Positions 31,021 through 42,886 of a stretch of DNA of 64,000 bases are shown one piece after another. A program made the position numbers and the translations under genes. The first letter of the stretch is position 1; every line of letters starts with the position of its first letter. Origin of the DNA: Pseudomonas beijingensis (lineage in GTDB: Bacteria; Pseudomonadota; Gammaproteobacteria; Pseudomonadales; Pseudomonadaceae); contig NZ_CP117425.1 in NCBI RefSeq assembly GCF_030687295.1, positions 558,001-622,000 of the forward strand, given 5' to 3'. A model generated the notes under the pieces. The model worked only from the letters and a program-made list of their open reading frames with translations. It was not told the origin of the DNA and ran no database searches.

Positions 31021-32921
31021 AGCGGCTCGGCAGGTGAAAGGCTGACCAACGGTAGATTGAGGACAAACGTAGTGCCACGCTCAAGCGGGTACTCGACACC
31101 CAAATGCCCACCCGCGGCGGCGGCCAGGCTCGCCGAGAGCGTCAGGCCCAGGCCCAGGCCCTGTTCGCCAGGTTTGGTGGTGAAGAACGGTTCGAACAAA
31201 TGCTTGCGGGCTTCAGGATCGATGCCGTGACCATTGTCCCGCACCCGCAGGCGATATTTGCCGTCGGCGGCCTGGCCGTCGAGCCACAGTTTCGGCTCGG
31301 GTTGCGTCTGCATCGCGTCCAGGGCATTGCCGATCAGGTTCACCAGGATCTGTTCCAGGCGGGTCTGGTCAATTTGCAATTGGACGTCATCGAAACTGCT
31401 GTGGATCTGGATGTCCAGGTTTTCCAGGCGCCCACCCAGCAGTTGCAACGCAGCCTCGACGGCCTTGCCCAGGCTTGCCCGGCCCTGGTCATCGCCGCGC
31501 CGGGCGAAGGCGCGCAGGCTGGCGGTGATCCGGCCCATGCGGTCGATCAATTCGTTGATGGTCTTGAGGTTGGTGCTGGCGATGTCCAACTGGCCGCGCT
31601 CCAGGAAGCGCACGGTATTGCCGGACAAGGTGCGCAGCGCCGCCAGCGGCTGGTTGAGTTCATGGGCGATGCTGGTGGACATCTGGCCGATGGCCGCCAG
31701 TTTTCCGGCCTGGACCAGTTCGTCCTGGGCCCGGCGCAAGGTCTCTTCGGCCTGGCGCCGCTCGCGGATCTGGCCCTTGAGTCGTTCGTTGCTGGCGCGC
31801 AGGTCGGTGGTGCGTTCGGTAATCCGACGCTCGAGCTGGTTGTTGGCTTCCTGCAAGGCTTCCCGGGCCGCAAGGCGGGTGGCGATGACCTTGCGCCGTT
31901 CGTTCCAGGCGATCAGCAGGAACGCCACCAGGGCGAAGGCCACGGCCACCAGGATGCCTTGGTTGATCGCCTGGCGACGCAGGTCTTCAAGGGGCGTCAG
32001 CAGGGTGAAGTTCCACGGGGTATCGCTCAAGGGCCGGGTTTGCGACAAGTAGCTGATGGCGCGCTCGTCGGACACCAGCTCGCTGTTCGCCGGGAAGGTC
32101 AGCTTCTCCATGCCTTCGGCCAGGCGTTCCCGGGCCAGGGGCACCAGTTCATTGAGCGGGAACCAATAATATTGCAGGCTGCGGGCCAGGCGTTCCTTGG
32201 TCTCATCGCTCAGCGGGCGCACCGACTTGAGCCGTCGCGCTGGATCGCTGGACAGGATGATGATGCCGTTCTCATCACTGACGAACGCCTCCAGCCGCGC
32301 TCGCTGCCAGCGCTCCTCCATGGCTTCGAGGCGCACCTTGACCACGGCCACGCCGATGATCTTGCCTTGTTGCTCCAAGCCATGGGCCAGGTAGTAGCCG
32401 GGTTCGCCATTGGTGCTGCCGATGCCGTAGAAGCGTCCCGGCTGGCCGCGTACGGCGTTCTGGAAATAGGCGCGAAAGGACAGGTCTTCGCCCAGATAAC
32501 TGTCGACATCGCGCCAGTTGCTGGTGGCCATGACCCGGCCAGTGGTGTCCATGACGTAGATGGCCCGGCTGCGACTGCGGCGGTTCAGGCCTTCGAGGTA
32601 TTCGTTGACGGTCTTGCGATGCTCGGGCGTCGGGTCGTCGAGCAGTTGCGAGACGCTTGATTCAAGCTCCAGCAGGCTGGGCAGGTAGGTGTACTTGCTG
32701 ATCTCGCTCTCGACCGCACGGGCGTGCAGCTCCAACTGGCGCTCGCCGTTCTCGGCGAGGCCACGTACGCCATAGTGCTCGCTGATCCAGAAGCCGAGGT
32801 AACCCAGGCCGATCATCAGCGCAATGACCAGTGGCGGCAGGAACAGATGGCGGATCAGGCGGGGTTTCACGGCGAGTGATGGCGGCGCTGCGCGATAGAG
32901 GGTGGGGTCGCATTTCATCAC
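31017..32921 (-). CDS. aauS: Sensor histidine kinase AauS (DctB family)
   Basis: A 634-aa membrane sensor kinase: first helix (about 25-45), a periplasmic double-Cache-type sensing region (about 46-325), second helix (AINQGILVAVAFALVAFLLI), a coiled-coil stretch (LERRITERTTDLRASNERL), HisKA with the phospho-His in STSIAHELNQPLAALR, and an HATPase domain with VRDNGHGIDPEARKHLFEP and GLGLGL. It pairs with AauR to sense glutamate and aspartate in P. putida. A C4-dicarboxylate ligand (DctB role) is the alternative, but the neighbouring amino-acid transporter favours AauS. Confidence 0.88.
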
Positions 32922-32972
32922 AGAAGCCTTGGGTCAACCACAACACAAATCGACAAGCCAACACTTCTCCCT

Positions 32973-33062
32973 TGTGGGAGCGGGCTTGCTCGCGATGACT
33001 GCTGATCAGTCGACAATAAGGTGACTGGCAGTCCGCTATCGCGAGCAAGCTCGCTCCCACAG
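32973..33062. repeat. REPIN between aauS and aatP
   Basis: Inverted pair with arms GTGGGAGCGGGCTTGCTCGC and GCGAGCAAGCTCGCTCCCAC; one arm has GCGGGC and the other GCGAGC, so the outer stem holds a mismatch. Confidence 0.88.
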
Positions 33063-33077
33063 TGGGGAGCGGTGTTT

Positions 33078-33812
33078 TTAGTGCTGCAGGATTTTCTCAA
33101 GGAAATGCTGCGCACGTTCGGAGCGGGCGCTGATGTCGCCGAAGAACTCTTCTTTCTTGCAGTCTTCGATGATCTGGCCCTGGTCCATGAAGATCACCCG
33201 GTTCGCCACTTTGCGGGCGAAGCCCATTTCGTGGGTCACGCACATCATGGTCATGCCTTCGTGGGCCAGTTGCACCATCACATCGAGCACTTCGTTGACC
33301 ATTTCCGGGTCAAGGGCCGAGGTCGGTTCGTCGAACAACATCACCACCGGGTCCATCGCCAGGGCACGGGCAATCGCCACGCGTTGCTGCTGGCCGCCGG
33401 AGAGCTGGCCCGGGTGCTTGTGGGCGTGGGCAGAAAGGCCAACGCGCTCAAGCAGTTGCAGGCCCTTCTTGGTGGCTTCTTCCTTGCTGCGGCCCAGCAC
33501 CTTGATCTGCGCGATAGTCAGGTTCTCGGTGATGGTCAGGTGCGGAAACAGTTCGAAATGCTGGAACACCATGCCCACGCGCGAACGCAGTTTCGGCAGG
33601 TTGGTCTTCGGGTCGGCGATGGAGGTGCCATCGACCACGATGTCGCCTTTCTGGAACGGCTCCAGGGCGTTCACGCACTTGATCAGCGTGGATTTGCCCG
33701 AGCCCGATGGCCCGCACACCACCACAACTTCACCCTTGCTGACCTCGGTGCTGCAATTGGTCAGTACCTGGAAGTCCCCATACCACTTGTTGATGTTCTT
33801 GATAGAGATCAT
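33078..33812 (-). CDS. aatP: Acidic amino-acid ABC transporter ATPase AatP
   Basis: A 244-aa polar amino-acid ABC ATPase: Walker [14 protein letters not shown], signature [15 protein letters not shown], Walker [16 protein letters not shown] and switch His in [10 protein letters not shown]. It powers import of glutamate, aspartate and their amides with AatJ, AatQ and AatM. Its start overlaps the aatM stop by four bases, and it is the last gene of the operon. Confidence 0.95.
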   Translation of the reverse strand: MISIKNINKWYGDFQVLTNCSTEVSKGEVVVVCGPSGSGKSTLIKCVNALEPFQKGDIVVDGTSIADPKTNLPKLRSRVGMVFQHFELFPHLTITENLTIAQIKVLGRSKEEATKKGLQLLERVGLSAHAHKHPGQLSGGQQQRVAIARALAMDPVVMLFDEPTSALDPEMVNEVLDVMVQLAHEGMTMMCVTHEMGFARKVANRVIFMDQGQIIEDCKKEEFFGDISARSERAQHFLEKILQH

Positions 33813-34480
33813 ACGGCGAACCTTTTTTGCAGACGCTTGACCAGCAGCGAGGCGGCAAAGCTGATTGTGAAGTACACGAGACCTGCGATGATCAGGAACT
33901 CATTGGAGCGGCCGATGATGTCGCCACTGGCCCGCGAAGCATTGAGGAAGTCCACCAGGCCGACCGTGTAGACCAGCGAGGTGTCCTGAAACAGGATGAT
34001 GCTCTGTTGCAGCAGCAGCGGGGTCATCTTGCGAAACGCCTGGGGCAGGATGATCAGGCGCATGGTCTGGCCATAGTTCATGCCCAGCGCCTGTGCCGCG
34101 CCCATCTGGCCTTTGGAGATGGACTGCACGCCGGCCCGCACGATTTCGCAGAAATACGCCGCCTCGAACATCATGAACGCCACGACGCAGGAACCGAACG
34201 CACCGATCGGCGTGTCCTCGCCGGTGATCCAGCGCAGCACGAACGGCACCGCCAGGTAGAACCAGGTGATGACCAGCAGCAGCGGGATCGAGCGAAAATA
34301 GTTGACGTAGGCGCCAGCGATGTTGGAGACCAGCTTGTTGTGGGACAGGCGCATCAGCGCCAGGATGGTCCCCAGGATGATCCCGCCGACGACGCCCAGG
34401 GCCATCAGCTTGAGGGTCATCACCATGCCGTTCCACAAGCCGGGAATGGCCGGGACGATGCCAGTGAAGTCGAATTCCAT
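33809..34480 (-). CDS. aatM: Acidic amino-acid ABC permease AatM
   Basis: A 223-aa inner-membrane permease of the His/Glu/Gln family with about five helices and the EAA loop ([22 protein letters not shown]) that docks on the ATPase. It forms a heterodimer with AatQ. Start and stop both overlap the flanking genes (1 and 4 bases). Confidence 0.94.
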   Translation of the reverse strand: MEFDFTGIVPAIPGLWNGMVMTLKLMALGVVGGIILGTILALMRLSHNKLVSNIAGAYVNYFRSIPLLLVITWFYLAVPFVLRWITGEDTPIGAFGSCVVAFMMFEAAYFCEIVRAGVQSISKGQMGAAQALGMNYGQTMRLIILPQAFRKMTPLLLQQSIILFQDTSLVYTVGLVDFLNASRASGDIIGRSNEFLIIAGLVYFTISFAASLLVKRLQKRFAV

Positions 34481-35226
34481 TATTTACCCCCCACGGAGAT
34501 CAGGCCGGGCACCGCGACTTTCTTCTCGACCATGCGCATGAGCAGCATCAGGCTCATGTTCAGGGTGAAGTAGATCAGCGTCGCCAGGGTGAAGGCTTCG
34601 AACAGGTTGGCGGAGAACTCGGCGGTCTGTTTGGTCTGCGCGAGCAGTTCCATCAGGCCGATCAGCGAGGCTACGGAGGAGTTCTTGAAGACGTTGAGGA
34701 ATTCCGAGGTAAGCGGCGGAATGATGATCCGGTAGGCCTGGGGCAGCAGCACGTTCCAGTAGATCTGCGGCAGCTTGAAGCCCATGGCACGGGCGGCGGA
34801 CTCCTGGCCGCGCGGCAGCGCCTGGATGCCGGTGCGCACTTGTTCGCAGACCCGGGCGGCGGTGAACAGGCCCAGGCACACCACGACGCTCAGGTAGGCC
34901 GAGGTGGTCGGGTTCAGGTCCTGCTTGTACCACTCCTGCAGATCGGCGGGCAGCAGGTCCGGCACCAGGAAGTACCAGATGAACAGCTGAACCAGCAGCG
35001 GCACGTTACGGAAAAGCTCCACATAGCAGGTGGCGATACCCGACACCAGCCGGTTCGGCACGGTGCGCATCACGCCAAGCACCGAGCCCAGCAGCAGGGC
35101 GATGATCCAGGCCACGACGGCGATAGCAATGGTCCAGCCCAGGCCGGCCACGTACCAGTCGAGATAGGTCTCGCTGCCCACGCCGGTGGACTTGAAGAAC
35201 ACGCCCCAGTCCCAGTTGTAATTCAT
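34480..35226 (-). CDS. aatQ: Acidic amino-acid ABC permease AatQ
   Basis: A 248-aa inner-membrane permease, partner of AatM. The EAA loop is VCEQVRTGIQALPRGQESAA, followed by the docking segment RAMGFKLPQIYWNVLLPQAY. It is separated from aatJ by 190 bases that include a stable hairpin, which may let the binding protein be made in larger amounts than the membrane parts. Confidence 0.94.
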   Translation of the reverse strand: MNYNWDWGVFFKSTGVGSETYLDWYVAGLGWTIAIAVVAWIIALLLGSVLGVMRTVPNRLVSGIATCYVELFRNVPLLVQLFIWYFLVPDLLPADLQEWYKQDLNPTTSAYLSVVVCLGLFTAARVCEQVRTGIQALPRGQESAARAMGFKLPQIYWNVLLPQAYRIIIPPLTSEFLNVFKNSSVASLIGLMELLAQTKQTAEFSANLFEAFTLATLIYFTLNMSLMLLMRMVEKKVAVPGLISVGGK

Positions 35227-35371
35227 TAGGGTCTCCCCTCAGATCGTTCGATATACAAATGCCCGCCTGGGGAAACTCCGTTCCCGCCCGGCTTGGAGGC
35301 CAGGCACACGCGTTCGGCTCGACAGCCACCGGTTCGAGTGTTTCCAGATTTGCCAGCAGGGAGTGACCATC

Positions 35372-35398
35372 CCCTGAAAGGGCCGGGCCCCTTCAGGA
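35372..35398 (-). promoter_or_regulatory. RNA hairpin between aatJ and aatQ
   Basis: CCTGAA-A-GGG and CCC-C-TTCAGG pair across a 5-base loop with one mismatch, right after the aatJ stop. It has no T-run, so it probably shields the aatJ messenger end or slows read-through rather than ending transcription. Confidence 0.5.
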
Positions 35399-35416
35399 GA
35401 TAAGGTTAGTCAGAAA

Positions 35417-36331
35417 TCAGGATTTCTTGTCGTCAGCCGCTTTATCGGTCGGCTTGGCGATCAGTGCCTTGAGTTCTTCGCTCATCGGGAAGTTCAGGTT
35501 CAGGCCTTTTGGCGGGATTGGCTGCATGAACCATTTTTCGTAGATCTTGTTGATCTCGCCCGAAGCGTAGGTGGCCTTGATGGCGTCATCCACAGCCTTT
35601 TTGAACGGCTCGTCGCCCTTGCGCATCATGCAGCCGTAGATTTCGTAAGACTGTGGCGTACCGGTGACGGCCCAGTCGTCGGCTTTCTTGGCCTTGGCGG
35701 CTTCGCCGGCCAGCAGGGCGTCGTCCATCATGAACGCGACGGCACGGCCGCCTTCGAGCATCTGGAAGGATTCGCCATGGTCCTTGGCGGAGATAACGTT
35801 CATGCCCATTTGCTTGTCGGCGTTCATGGACTTGAGCAGGCGCTCGGACGTGGTGCCGGCGGTGGTCACGACGTTCTTGCCCTTGAGGTCGTCGAAATCC
35901 TTGTACTTGGAGTCTTTCTTGGACAGCAGGCGGGTGCCGATCTCGAAGATGCCCACGGAGAAGTCAACTTGCTGCTGACGCTCGACGTTGTTGGTGGTGG
36001 AGCCGCACTCCAGGTCCACGGTACCGTTCTGCACCAGCGGGATACGGGTTTGCGAGGTGACCAGGTTGTACTTGACCTGCAGGTTCGGCAGGTCCAGGTC
36101 CTTCTTGATCGCTTCGACGACTTTCAGTTGGATGTCGTGGGAGTAGCCGACCGGCTTGCCGGAAGCGTCCGCGATGTAGGAGAACGGAATGGAAGCGTCG
36201 CGATGCCCAAGCGTAATGACGCCGGACTCTTTGATCTTTTTCAGTGTGCCGGTCAGTTCGGCTGCGAAAACCGGAGTGCTGATCAGAGCGGCAGCAATGG
36301 CTGCGCCCAGGAGATGGGGAACGATACGCAT
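35417..36331 (-). CDS. aatJ: Glutamate/aspartate-binding periplasmic protein AatJ
   Basis: A 304-aa periplasmic binding protein for acidic amino acids: signal peptide (about residues 1-23, ending VFA-AELT), then a family 3 solute-binding domain (GVITLGHRDASIPFSYI near 40; CGSTTNNVERQQQVDFS near 120). The start at 36331 (MRIVPHLLG) fits the signal peptide; a longer in-frame start is ignored. First gene of aatJQMP; a sigma-54 promoter and two AauR-type sites lie upstream. Confidence 0.95.
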   Translation of the reverse strand: MRIVPHLLGAAIAAALISTPVFAAELTGTLKKIKESGVITLGHRDASIPFSYIADASGKPVGYSHDIQLKVVEAIKKDLDLPNLQVKYNLVTSQTRIPLVQNGTVDLECGSTTNNVERQQQVDFSVGIFEIGTRLLSKKDSKYKDFDDLKGKNVVTTAGTTSERLLKSMNADKQMGMNVISAKDHGESFQMLEGGRAVAFMMDDALLAGEAAKAKKADDWAVTGTPQSYEIYGCMMRKGDEPFKKAVDDAIKATYASGEINKIYEKWFMQPIPPKGLNLNFPMSEELKALIAKPTDKAADDKKS

Positions 36332-36448
36332 CGATGTTTCCTCGACATTGTTTTTTTTATTTCGGCCGGTTCGTCGGCCCTGAGTACTTCGAAATGCCTG
36401 GCAGCTCCTGGTGTGTTGGCGTGCAGGCATTCGTCTCGAGGAGTGTAG

Positions 36449-36464
36449 AGCATGACTCGTGCCA
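36449..36464 (-). promoter_or_regulatory. Sigma-54 promoter of aatJQMP
   Basis: On the minus strand TGGCACG-AGTC-ATGCT matches the -24/-12 consensus with the GG and GC doublets 10 bases apart, about 118 bases before aatJ. An AT-rich stretch at 36478-36520 between it and the activator sites could bind IHF. Confidence 0.75.
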
Positions 36465-36541
36465 GGCCAGGGCATCTTGGTTAACTTGTTGTTTTAACTG
36501 GTAATTAATGTTTTGTTTCAGGTTTTATGCGGAGGGCTTTA

Positions 36542-36586
36542 TCCGGTTAGCCGAATTGACTGGCGGGTCGTGTTCGGAAAACCGAA
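36542..36586. promoter_or_regulatory. Two AauR-type inverted repeats
   Basis: A perfect TTCGG-N4-CCGAA at 36573-36586 (TTCGGAAAACCGAA) and a copy with one mismatch, TCCGGTTAGCCGAA, at 36542-36555. This is the motif reported for AauR-responsive promoters of P. putida. Centres are 31 bases apart, three helical turns, and 80-120 bases upstream of the sigma-54 promoter. Confidence 0.75.
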
Positions 36587-36610
36587 TGGCTTGAGCCTGT
36601 CTCGATCCAG

Positions 36611-36699
36611 TGTGGGAGCGAGCTTGCTCGCGATAGCGGTGTGTCAGTCACATAGGGTTGAATGTGCTGGCGTCATCGCGAGCAAGCTCGCTCCCACAG
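36611..36699. repeat. REPIN between aatJ control region and glpD
   Basis: GTGGGAGCGAGCTTGCTCGC type inverted pair with a short centre. Confidence 0.9.
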
Positions 36700-36722
36700 G
36701 GGGCTGCGGTGTGTTGCGCAAT

Positions 36723-36760
36723 GCAAAAAAAGCCCCTGAATCGCGGGATTCAGGGGCTTT
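36723..36760 (-). terminator. Rho-independent terminator after glpD
   Basis: A 13-bp stem AAAGCCCCTGAAT/ATTCAGGGGCTTT with a 6-base loop; on the minus strand it is followed by seven U, 20 bases beyond the glpD stop. Confidence 0.88.
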
Positions 36761-36779
36761 GGGTTTTGCGGGATATCAG

Positions 36780-38318
36780 TCAGGCCGCTTCGATCTTGCG
36801 ACGGTTGTGCTCGACCTTATCCAGGTACTGTTGCAGCTTCTCCTGTTCGGCCGCGGTGGTGAACAAACCCAGCTTGCTGCGGCGCCAGAGGATGTCCTGG
36901 GCGTCGACGGCCCATTCGTCGCTGCACAGATAATCGACTTCGCGGGTGTAGAGGCCGGCGCCGAGGTGTTCGCCCAGGTCGCCCAGGTCATGCACGCCTT
37001 CGAGCATGCGCCAGGTACGGCTGCCATAGGTGGTGGCCCAGCGCCGGGCGATGTCGGTCGGCAGCCAGTCGAACTTGTCACGTAACGCCGAGCACAGCGC
37101 TTGCGGGGTGGTCATGTTTTCGCCGCCGGGGAGGGCTTCTATGGCGGTCCAGCTTCCGCGCATCTGCGTGAAGTAGGGAGCCAGTTGCGCCATGGCCGAT
37201 TCTGCCAGTTTGCGATAAGTGGTCAGCTTGCCGCCGAACACCGACAGCAACGGGGCTTCTTCGCCGCCGCCCGACAGCGCCAGGGTGTAGTCCCGGGTCA
37301 CGGCCGATGGGTTGTCGGATTCGTCGTTGCACAGCGGACGGACACCGGAATAGCTGTGCAGGATATCGTCGCGGCTGATCTGCTTCTTGAAGTGGGCGTT
37401 GACCACCTTCAGCAGATAATCGGTTTCACCTTCGGTAATCGCTACCTTGGCCGGATCGCCGGTGTATTCGCGATCCGTCGTACCGATCAGGGTGAACTGG
37501 TTCAGGTACGGAATGGTGAACACGATGCGCTGATCTTCGTTTTGAAGAATGTGCGCGTGCTCGCCTTCGTAGAGTTTCGGCACGATCAGGTGGCTGCCCT
37601 GGATCAGGCGGATGCCGTAGGGCGACTCCATTTTCAGGTCATCGCGAATGAACTTGGCGACCCACGGCCCGGCGGCGTTCACCAGCGCCTTGGCGCGGAT
37701 CGAAAACAGGCTGCCGTCGGCACGTTCCAGGTGCAAGTGCCACAGGCCTTTGCTGCGACGAGCATTCACGCAACGGGTGCGGGTGTGGACATGCGCGCCT
37801 TTTTCCCGGGCAGCCATGGCGTTGAGCACCACCAGCCGCGCGTCGTCGACCCAGCAGTCGGAATATTCGAAACCTTTGGTGATCTCGCTTTTCAATGCGC
37901 TGTCGGCACCGAACTTCAAGCTTTTCGAGCCGGCGAGCTGTTCACGTTTGCCCAGGTGATCGTAAAGGAACAGGCCAGCGCGAATCATCCAGGCCGGGCG
38001 CAGGTGCGGGCGGTGGGGCAACACGAAGCGCATTTGCTTGACGATGTGCGGGGCCTTGGTCAGCAGCACTTCGCGTTCGGCCAGGGCTTCACGCACCAGG
38101 CGGAATTCATAATGTTCAAGGTAACGCAGGCCGCCATGGATCAGCTTGCTGCTGGCCGACGAGGTATGGCTGGCCAGGTCGTCCTTTTCGCAAAGGAACA
38201 CCGAAAGACCGCGACCGGCAGCGTCCGCGGCAATCCCCACGCCATTGATACCGCCACCAATGACGGCGACGTCATAGATCTCGGCGAGAGGGGGCGTAGG
38301 CAAGGTAGAAGTGGACAT
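36780..38318 (-). CDS. glpD: Aerobic glycerol-3-phosphate dehydrogenase GlpD
   Basis: GlpD (512 aa) is the FAD-linked inner-membrane enzyme that oxidises glycerol-3-phosphate to dihydroxyacetone phosphate and feeds electrons to quinone. The FAD motif VIGGGINGVGIAADAAGRG is near residue 18, SSKLIHGGLRYLEHYEF and the late GVRPLCNDESDNPS and GGKLTTYRKLAE segments are family landmarks. The start at 38318 gives the normal length and has GAGG upstream; in-frame extension to 38372 is not supported. Upstream lies a palindrome likely used by GlpR. Confidence 0.96.
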   Translation of the reverse strand: MSTSTLPTPPLAEIYDVAVIGGGINGVGIAADAAGRGLSVFLCEKDDLASHTSSASSKLIHGGLRYLEHYEFRLVREALAEREVLLTKAPHIVKQMRFVLPHRPHLRPAWMIRAGLFLYDHLGKREQLAGSKSLKFGADSALKSEITKGFEYSDCWVDDARLVVLNAMAAREKGAHVHTRTRCVNARRSKGLWHLHLERADGSLFSIRAKALVNAAGPWVAKFIRDDLKMESPYGIRLIQGSHLIVPKLYEGEHAHILQNEDQRIVFTIPYLNQFTLIGTTDREYTGDPAKVAITEGETDYLLKVVNAHFKKQISRDDILHSYSGVRPLCNDESDNPSAVTRDYTLALSGGGEEAPLLSVFGGKLTTYRKLAESAMAQLAPYFTQMRGSWTAIEALPGGENMTTPQALCSALRDKFDWLPTDIARRWATTYGSRTWRMLEGVHDLGDLGEHLGAGLYTREVDYLCSDEWAVDAQDILWRRSKLGLFTTAAEQEKLQQYLDKVEHNRRKIEAA

Positions 38319-38353
38319 CGGCTGGCCTCGGGTTTTTTTTCGTAATATTTGAA

Positions 38354-38370
38354 TTCGAACATAAATGTTC
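38354..38370. promoter_or_regulatory. Candidate GlpR operator before glpD
   Basis: GAACAT-AA-ATGTTC (38357-38370) is a perfect inverted repeat, overlapped by TTCGAAC. It lies 40-50 bases upstream of the glpD start in an AT-rich stretch. A related TTCGAACACGAA is at 38458-38469. Confidence 0.5.
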
Positions 38371-38497
38371 ATTTGCGAAAATACTAGCCCATAAACAACG
38401 CAACAGCCAGTCGGCTTCGATTGAAAATACTGATCAAAGGAAGCTAAAAGGAAAATTTTCGAACACGAAGAGAGGTTGAAGTCGACGGGGGAGCAGT

Positions 38498-38615
38498 TGT
38501 GGCGAGGGAATTTGTGGGAGCAAAGCTTGCTCGCGAAACAGGCGCTTCGTACTTTGTAGAAACCGCGTCGTCTTCATCGCGGGCAAGCCTTGCTCCCACA
38601 GCCGGTCTTGCCACA
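38498..38615. repeat. Composite REPIN between glpD and glpR
   Basis: The inner palindrome (38513-38601) is GGGAGCAAAGCTTGC type; it is flanked by TTGTGGCGAGGGAATT on the left and CTTGCCACA on the right, remnants of the GTGGCGAGGG family. Confidence 0.75.
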
Positions 38616-38632
38616 GGGTATTGGAGGAGGCG

Positions 38633-39388
38633 TTAAACCACCTCCAGCCGAATCTTGTGCTGGCTCAGCAATTGCGCCAGGGCCGGCACCGGTTGCTGAT
38701 CGGTCACCAGGCAGTCGATCAGGCTGATAGGCCCCAGGCGGACCATGGCGTTGCGCCCGAATTTACTGGAGTCCGCCGCCAACAGCACTTGTCGGGCGTT
38801 GGCGATGATCGCCTGGGAAACCCGCACTTCCTGGTAGTCGAAGTCCAGCAGACTGCCGTCTTCATCGATCCCGCTGATGCCCACCAGGGCGAAGTCGACC
38901 TTGAACTGGTTGATGAAGTCGACGCTGGCCTGACCCACTACGCCGCCGTCACGTCGTACGTTGCCGCCGGCGATCAGGACTTCGAAGTCGTCCTTGGCAC
39001 TGAGGATCGACGCCACATGCAGGTTATTGGTGATGACCTTCAGATGGTTGTGATTGAGCAGTGCCCGGGCGATGGATTCGGTGGTGGTGCCGATGTTGAT
39101 GAACAGCGAGGCGTGATCGGGGATCTGGGCGGCGATGGCTTCGGCGATGCGTTGCTTCTCGTCGCGCATCTGGTCGGCGCGCATGGCGTAGGCGGTGTTT
39201 TCCACGCTTGAATCGTAGGCGGCGCCGCCGTGATAGCGGCGCAGCAGGTTCACTTCCGCCAGTTGATTGATGTCGCGGCGGATGGTTTGCGGGGTGACGA
39301 CGAATAACTGCGCCATTTCCTCGATGCTGACATAGCCGCGTTCGCGGACCAGTTCGAGGATTTGCTGCTGGCGGGGAGGCAGATTCAT
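38633..39388 (-). CDS. glpR: Glycerol-3-phosphate regulon repressor GlpR
   Basis: GlpR (251 aa) is a DeoR-type repressor released by glycerol-3-phosphate. The N-terminal helix-turn-helix (about 1-57) contains [20 protein letters not shown] and [16 protein letters not shown], the DeoR signature; residues about 75-250 form the sugar-phosphate sensor domain ([15 protein letters not shown]). It sits between glpK and glpD, as in other pseudomonads, with AGGA before the ATG. Confidence 0.95.
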   Translation of the reverse strand: MNLPPRQQQILELVRERGYVSIEEMAQLFVVTPQTIRRDINQLAEVNLLRRYHGGAAYDSSVENTAYAMRADQMRDEKQRIAEAIAAQIPDHASLFINIGTTTESIARALLNHNHLKVITNNLHVASILSAKDDFEVLIAGGNVRRDGGVVGQASVDFINQFKVDFALVGISGIDEDGSLLDFDYQEVRVSQAIIANARQVLLAADSSKFGRNAMVRLGPISLIDCLVTDQQPVPALAQLLSQHKIRLEVV

Positions 39389-39473
39389 GGGGCTTCCTTT
39401 GGGCTGCCATACAAAATTTGCCCATGATGCCGCAGGAATCCACTCCCGACCAGTTACAGAACCTTATCCGGCT

Positions 39474-41923
<2,450 letters not shown>

Positions 41924-42046
41924 TCAAACCTCGGTTTTTGTTTTTTTGCAGCGCGCTCGATACAGCTCGATTGCGCGACCTCCACCGAGGCAGGATCCCC
42001 ATCCTGATCTCGGGTTGCAGCTTGAGACATGCAATGTGACTTTCAG

Positions 42047-42082
42047 TTTCGAAAAAATATAGACAAGAAACGCTGGTGTCAA
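42047..42082 (-). promoter_or_regulatory. Promoter and possible GlpR site of glpF
   Basis: On the minus strand TTGACA (42077-42082) and TATTTT (42054-42059) are 17 bases apart, a good sigma-70 promoter about 120 bases before glpF. TTTCGAAA (42047-42054) abuts the -10 box and shares the TTCGAA core with the glpD region, a fitting spot for repression by GlpR. The remaining gap to 42244 shows nothing else I can name. Confidence 0.55.
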
Positions 42083-42244
42083 AGGTCGAAAGTGAACCAC
42101 TGGTCACATTTCAACTATTCGCAGTGTGAATGACTCTCCCGTTGCCGGCGCGTCACCGGTGCTGGCAGCGCAGTCCCGAAGCCTTTTCACAGGCGATGGC
42201 TTAGAATCCGCTCACTCTTTTTGATTTCCTTGTCAGGAGCGGTC

Positions 42245-42715
42245 ATGACACCCGCGTTGGATCTGCTTAAGAAAGTGCGCGCCGAACATCGCATCCACAG
42301 TTATGAACACGATCCCAAGGCTGCGTCCTATGGCTTGGAGGCGGCGGAAAAGCTCGGGCTGGATCCGGCGCAGGTGTTCAAGACACTGTTGGCGGCCAGT
42401 GAAAAAGGTGAGTTGTTGGTGGCGGTAGTGCCTGTGGCCGGGAGCCTGGATTTGAAAGGCCTGGCCCATGCCGCCGGGGTGAAGAAAGTCGAGATGGCCG
42501 ACCCGGCCGCCGCGCAGCGTTCGACCGGTTATTTGCTCGGCGGTATCAGCCCGCTGGGGCAGAAGAAGCGCCTGCGCACTTTTATCGACAGCTCCGCACA
42601 GCCACTCGCCACCCTGTTCGTCAGTGCAGGAAGGCGCGGGTTGGAAGTCGAGTTGGCGCCTTCGGTATTGAAGGAGCACACCGGAGCGGTGTTTGCTGAT
42701 ATCGGGCGGGCTTGA
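42245..42715 (+). CDS. ybaK: Cys-tRNA(Pro) deacylase YbaK/EbsC
   Basis: A 156-aa YbaK-type editing protein that clears Cys mischarged on tRNA-Pro. The fold's conserved parts are visible: [20 protein letters not shown] at the N terminus, the KTL segment (AQVFKTLLA, with the catalytic Lys near 46) and the late [12 protein letters not shown] loop. The start at 42245 has AGGAG eight bases upstream; the in-frame start at 42221 has none. Confidence 0.92.
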   Translation: MTPALDLLKKVRAEHRIHSYEHDPKAASYGLEAAEKLGLDPAQVFKTLLAASEKGELLVAVVPVAGSLDLKGLAHAAGVKKVEMADPAAAQRSTGYLLGGISPLGQKKRLRTFIDSSAQPLATLFVSAGRRGLEVELAPSVLKEHTGAVFADIGRA

Positions 42716-42723
42716 TAGCAGGG

Positions 42724-42765
42724 TGGCTGCGCGCAGCCAAGCGGGAGCAAGCTCCCTCGCCACAG
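42724..42765. repeat. Single REP element after ybaK
   Basis: One half of the GTGGCGAGGGAGCTTGCTCCC family (GCGGGAGCAAGCTCCCTCGC then CACAGG) with a short GGCTGCGCGCAGCC hairpin; no inverted partner nearby. Confidence 0.75.
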
Positions 42766-42886
42766 GGGCATAAGGCCTGGTCAGTGTTTTTATCCGGCGC
42801 TGTAGGGTGAAAATTCTGCTGATCTGTCACTGGATAAGCCGTGCCGCTGCACTGCATGCTGGCGCATCAAAAAAAGGAGAAGTGCC

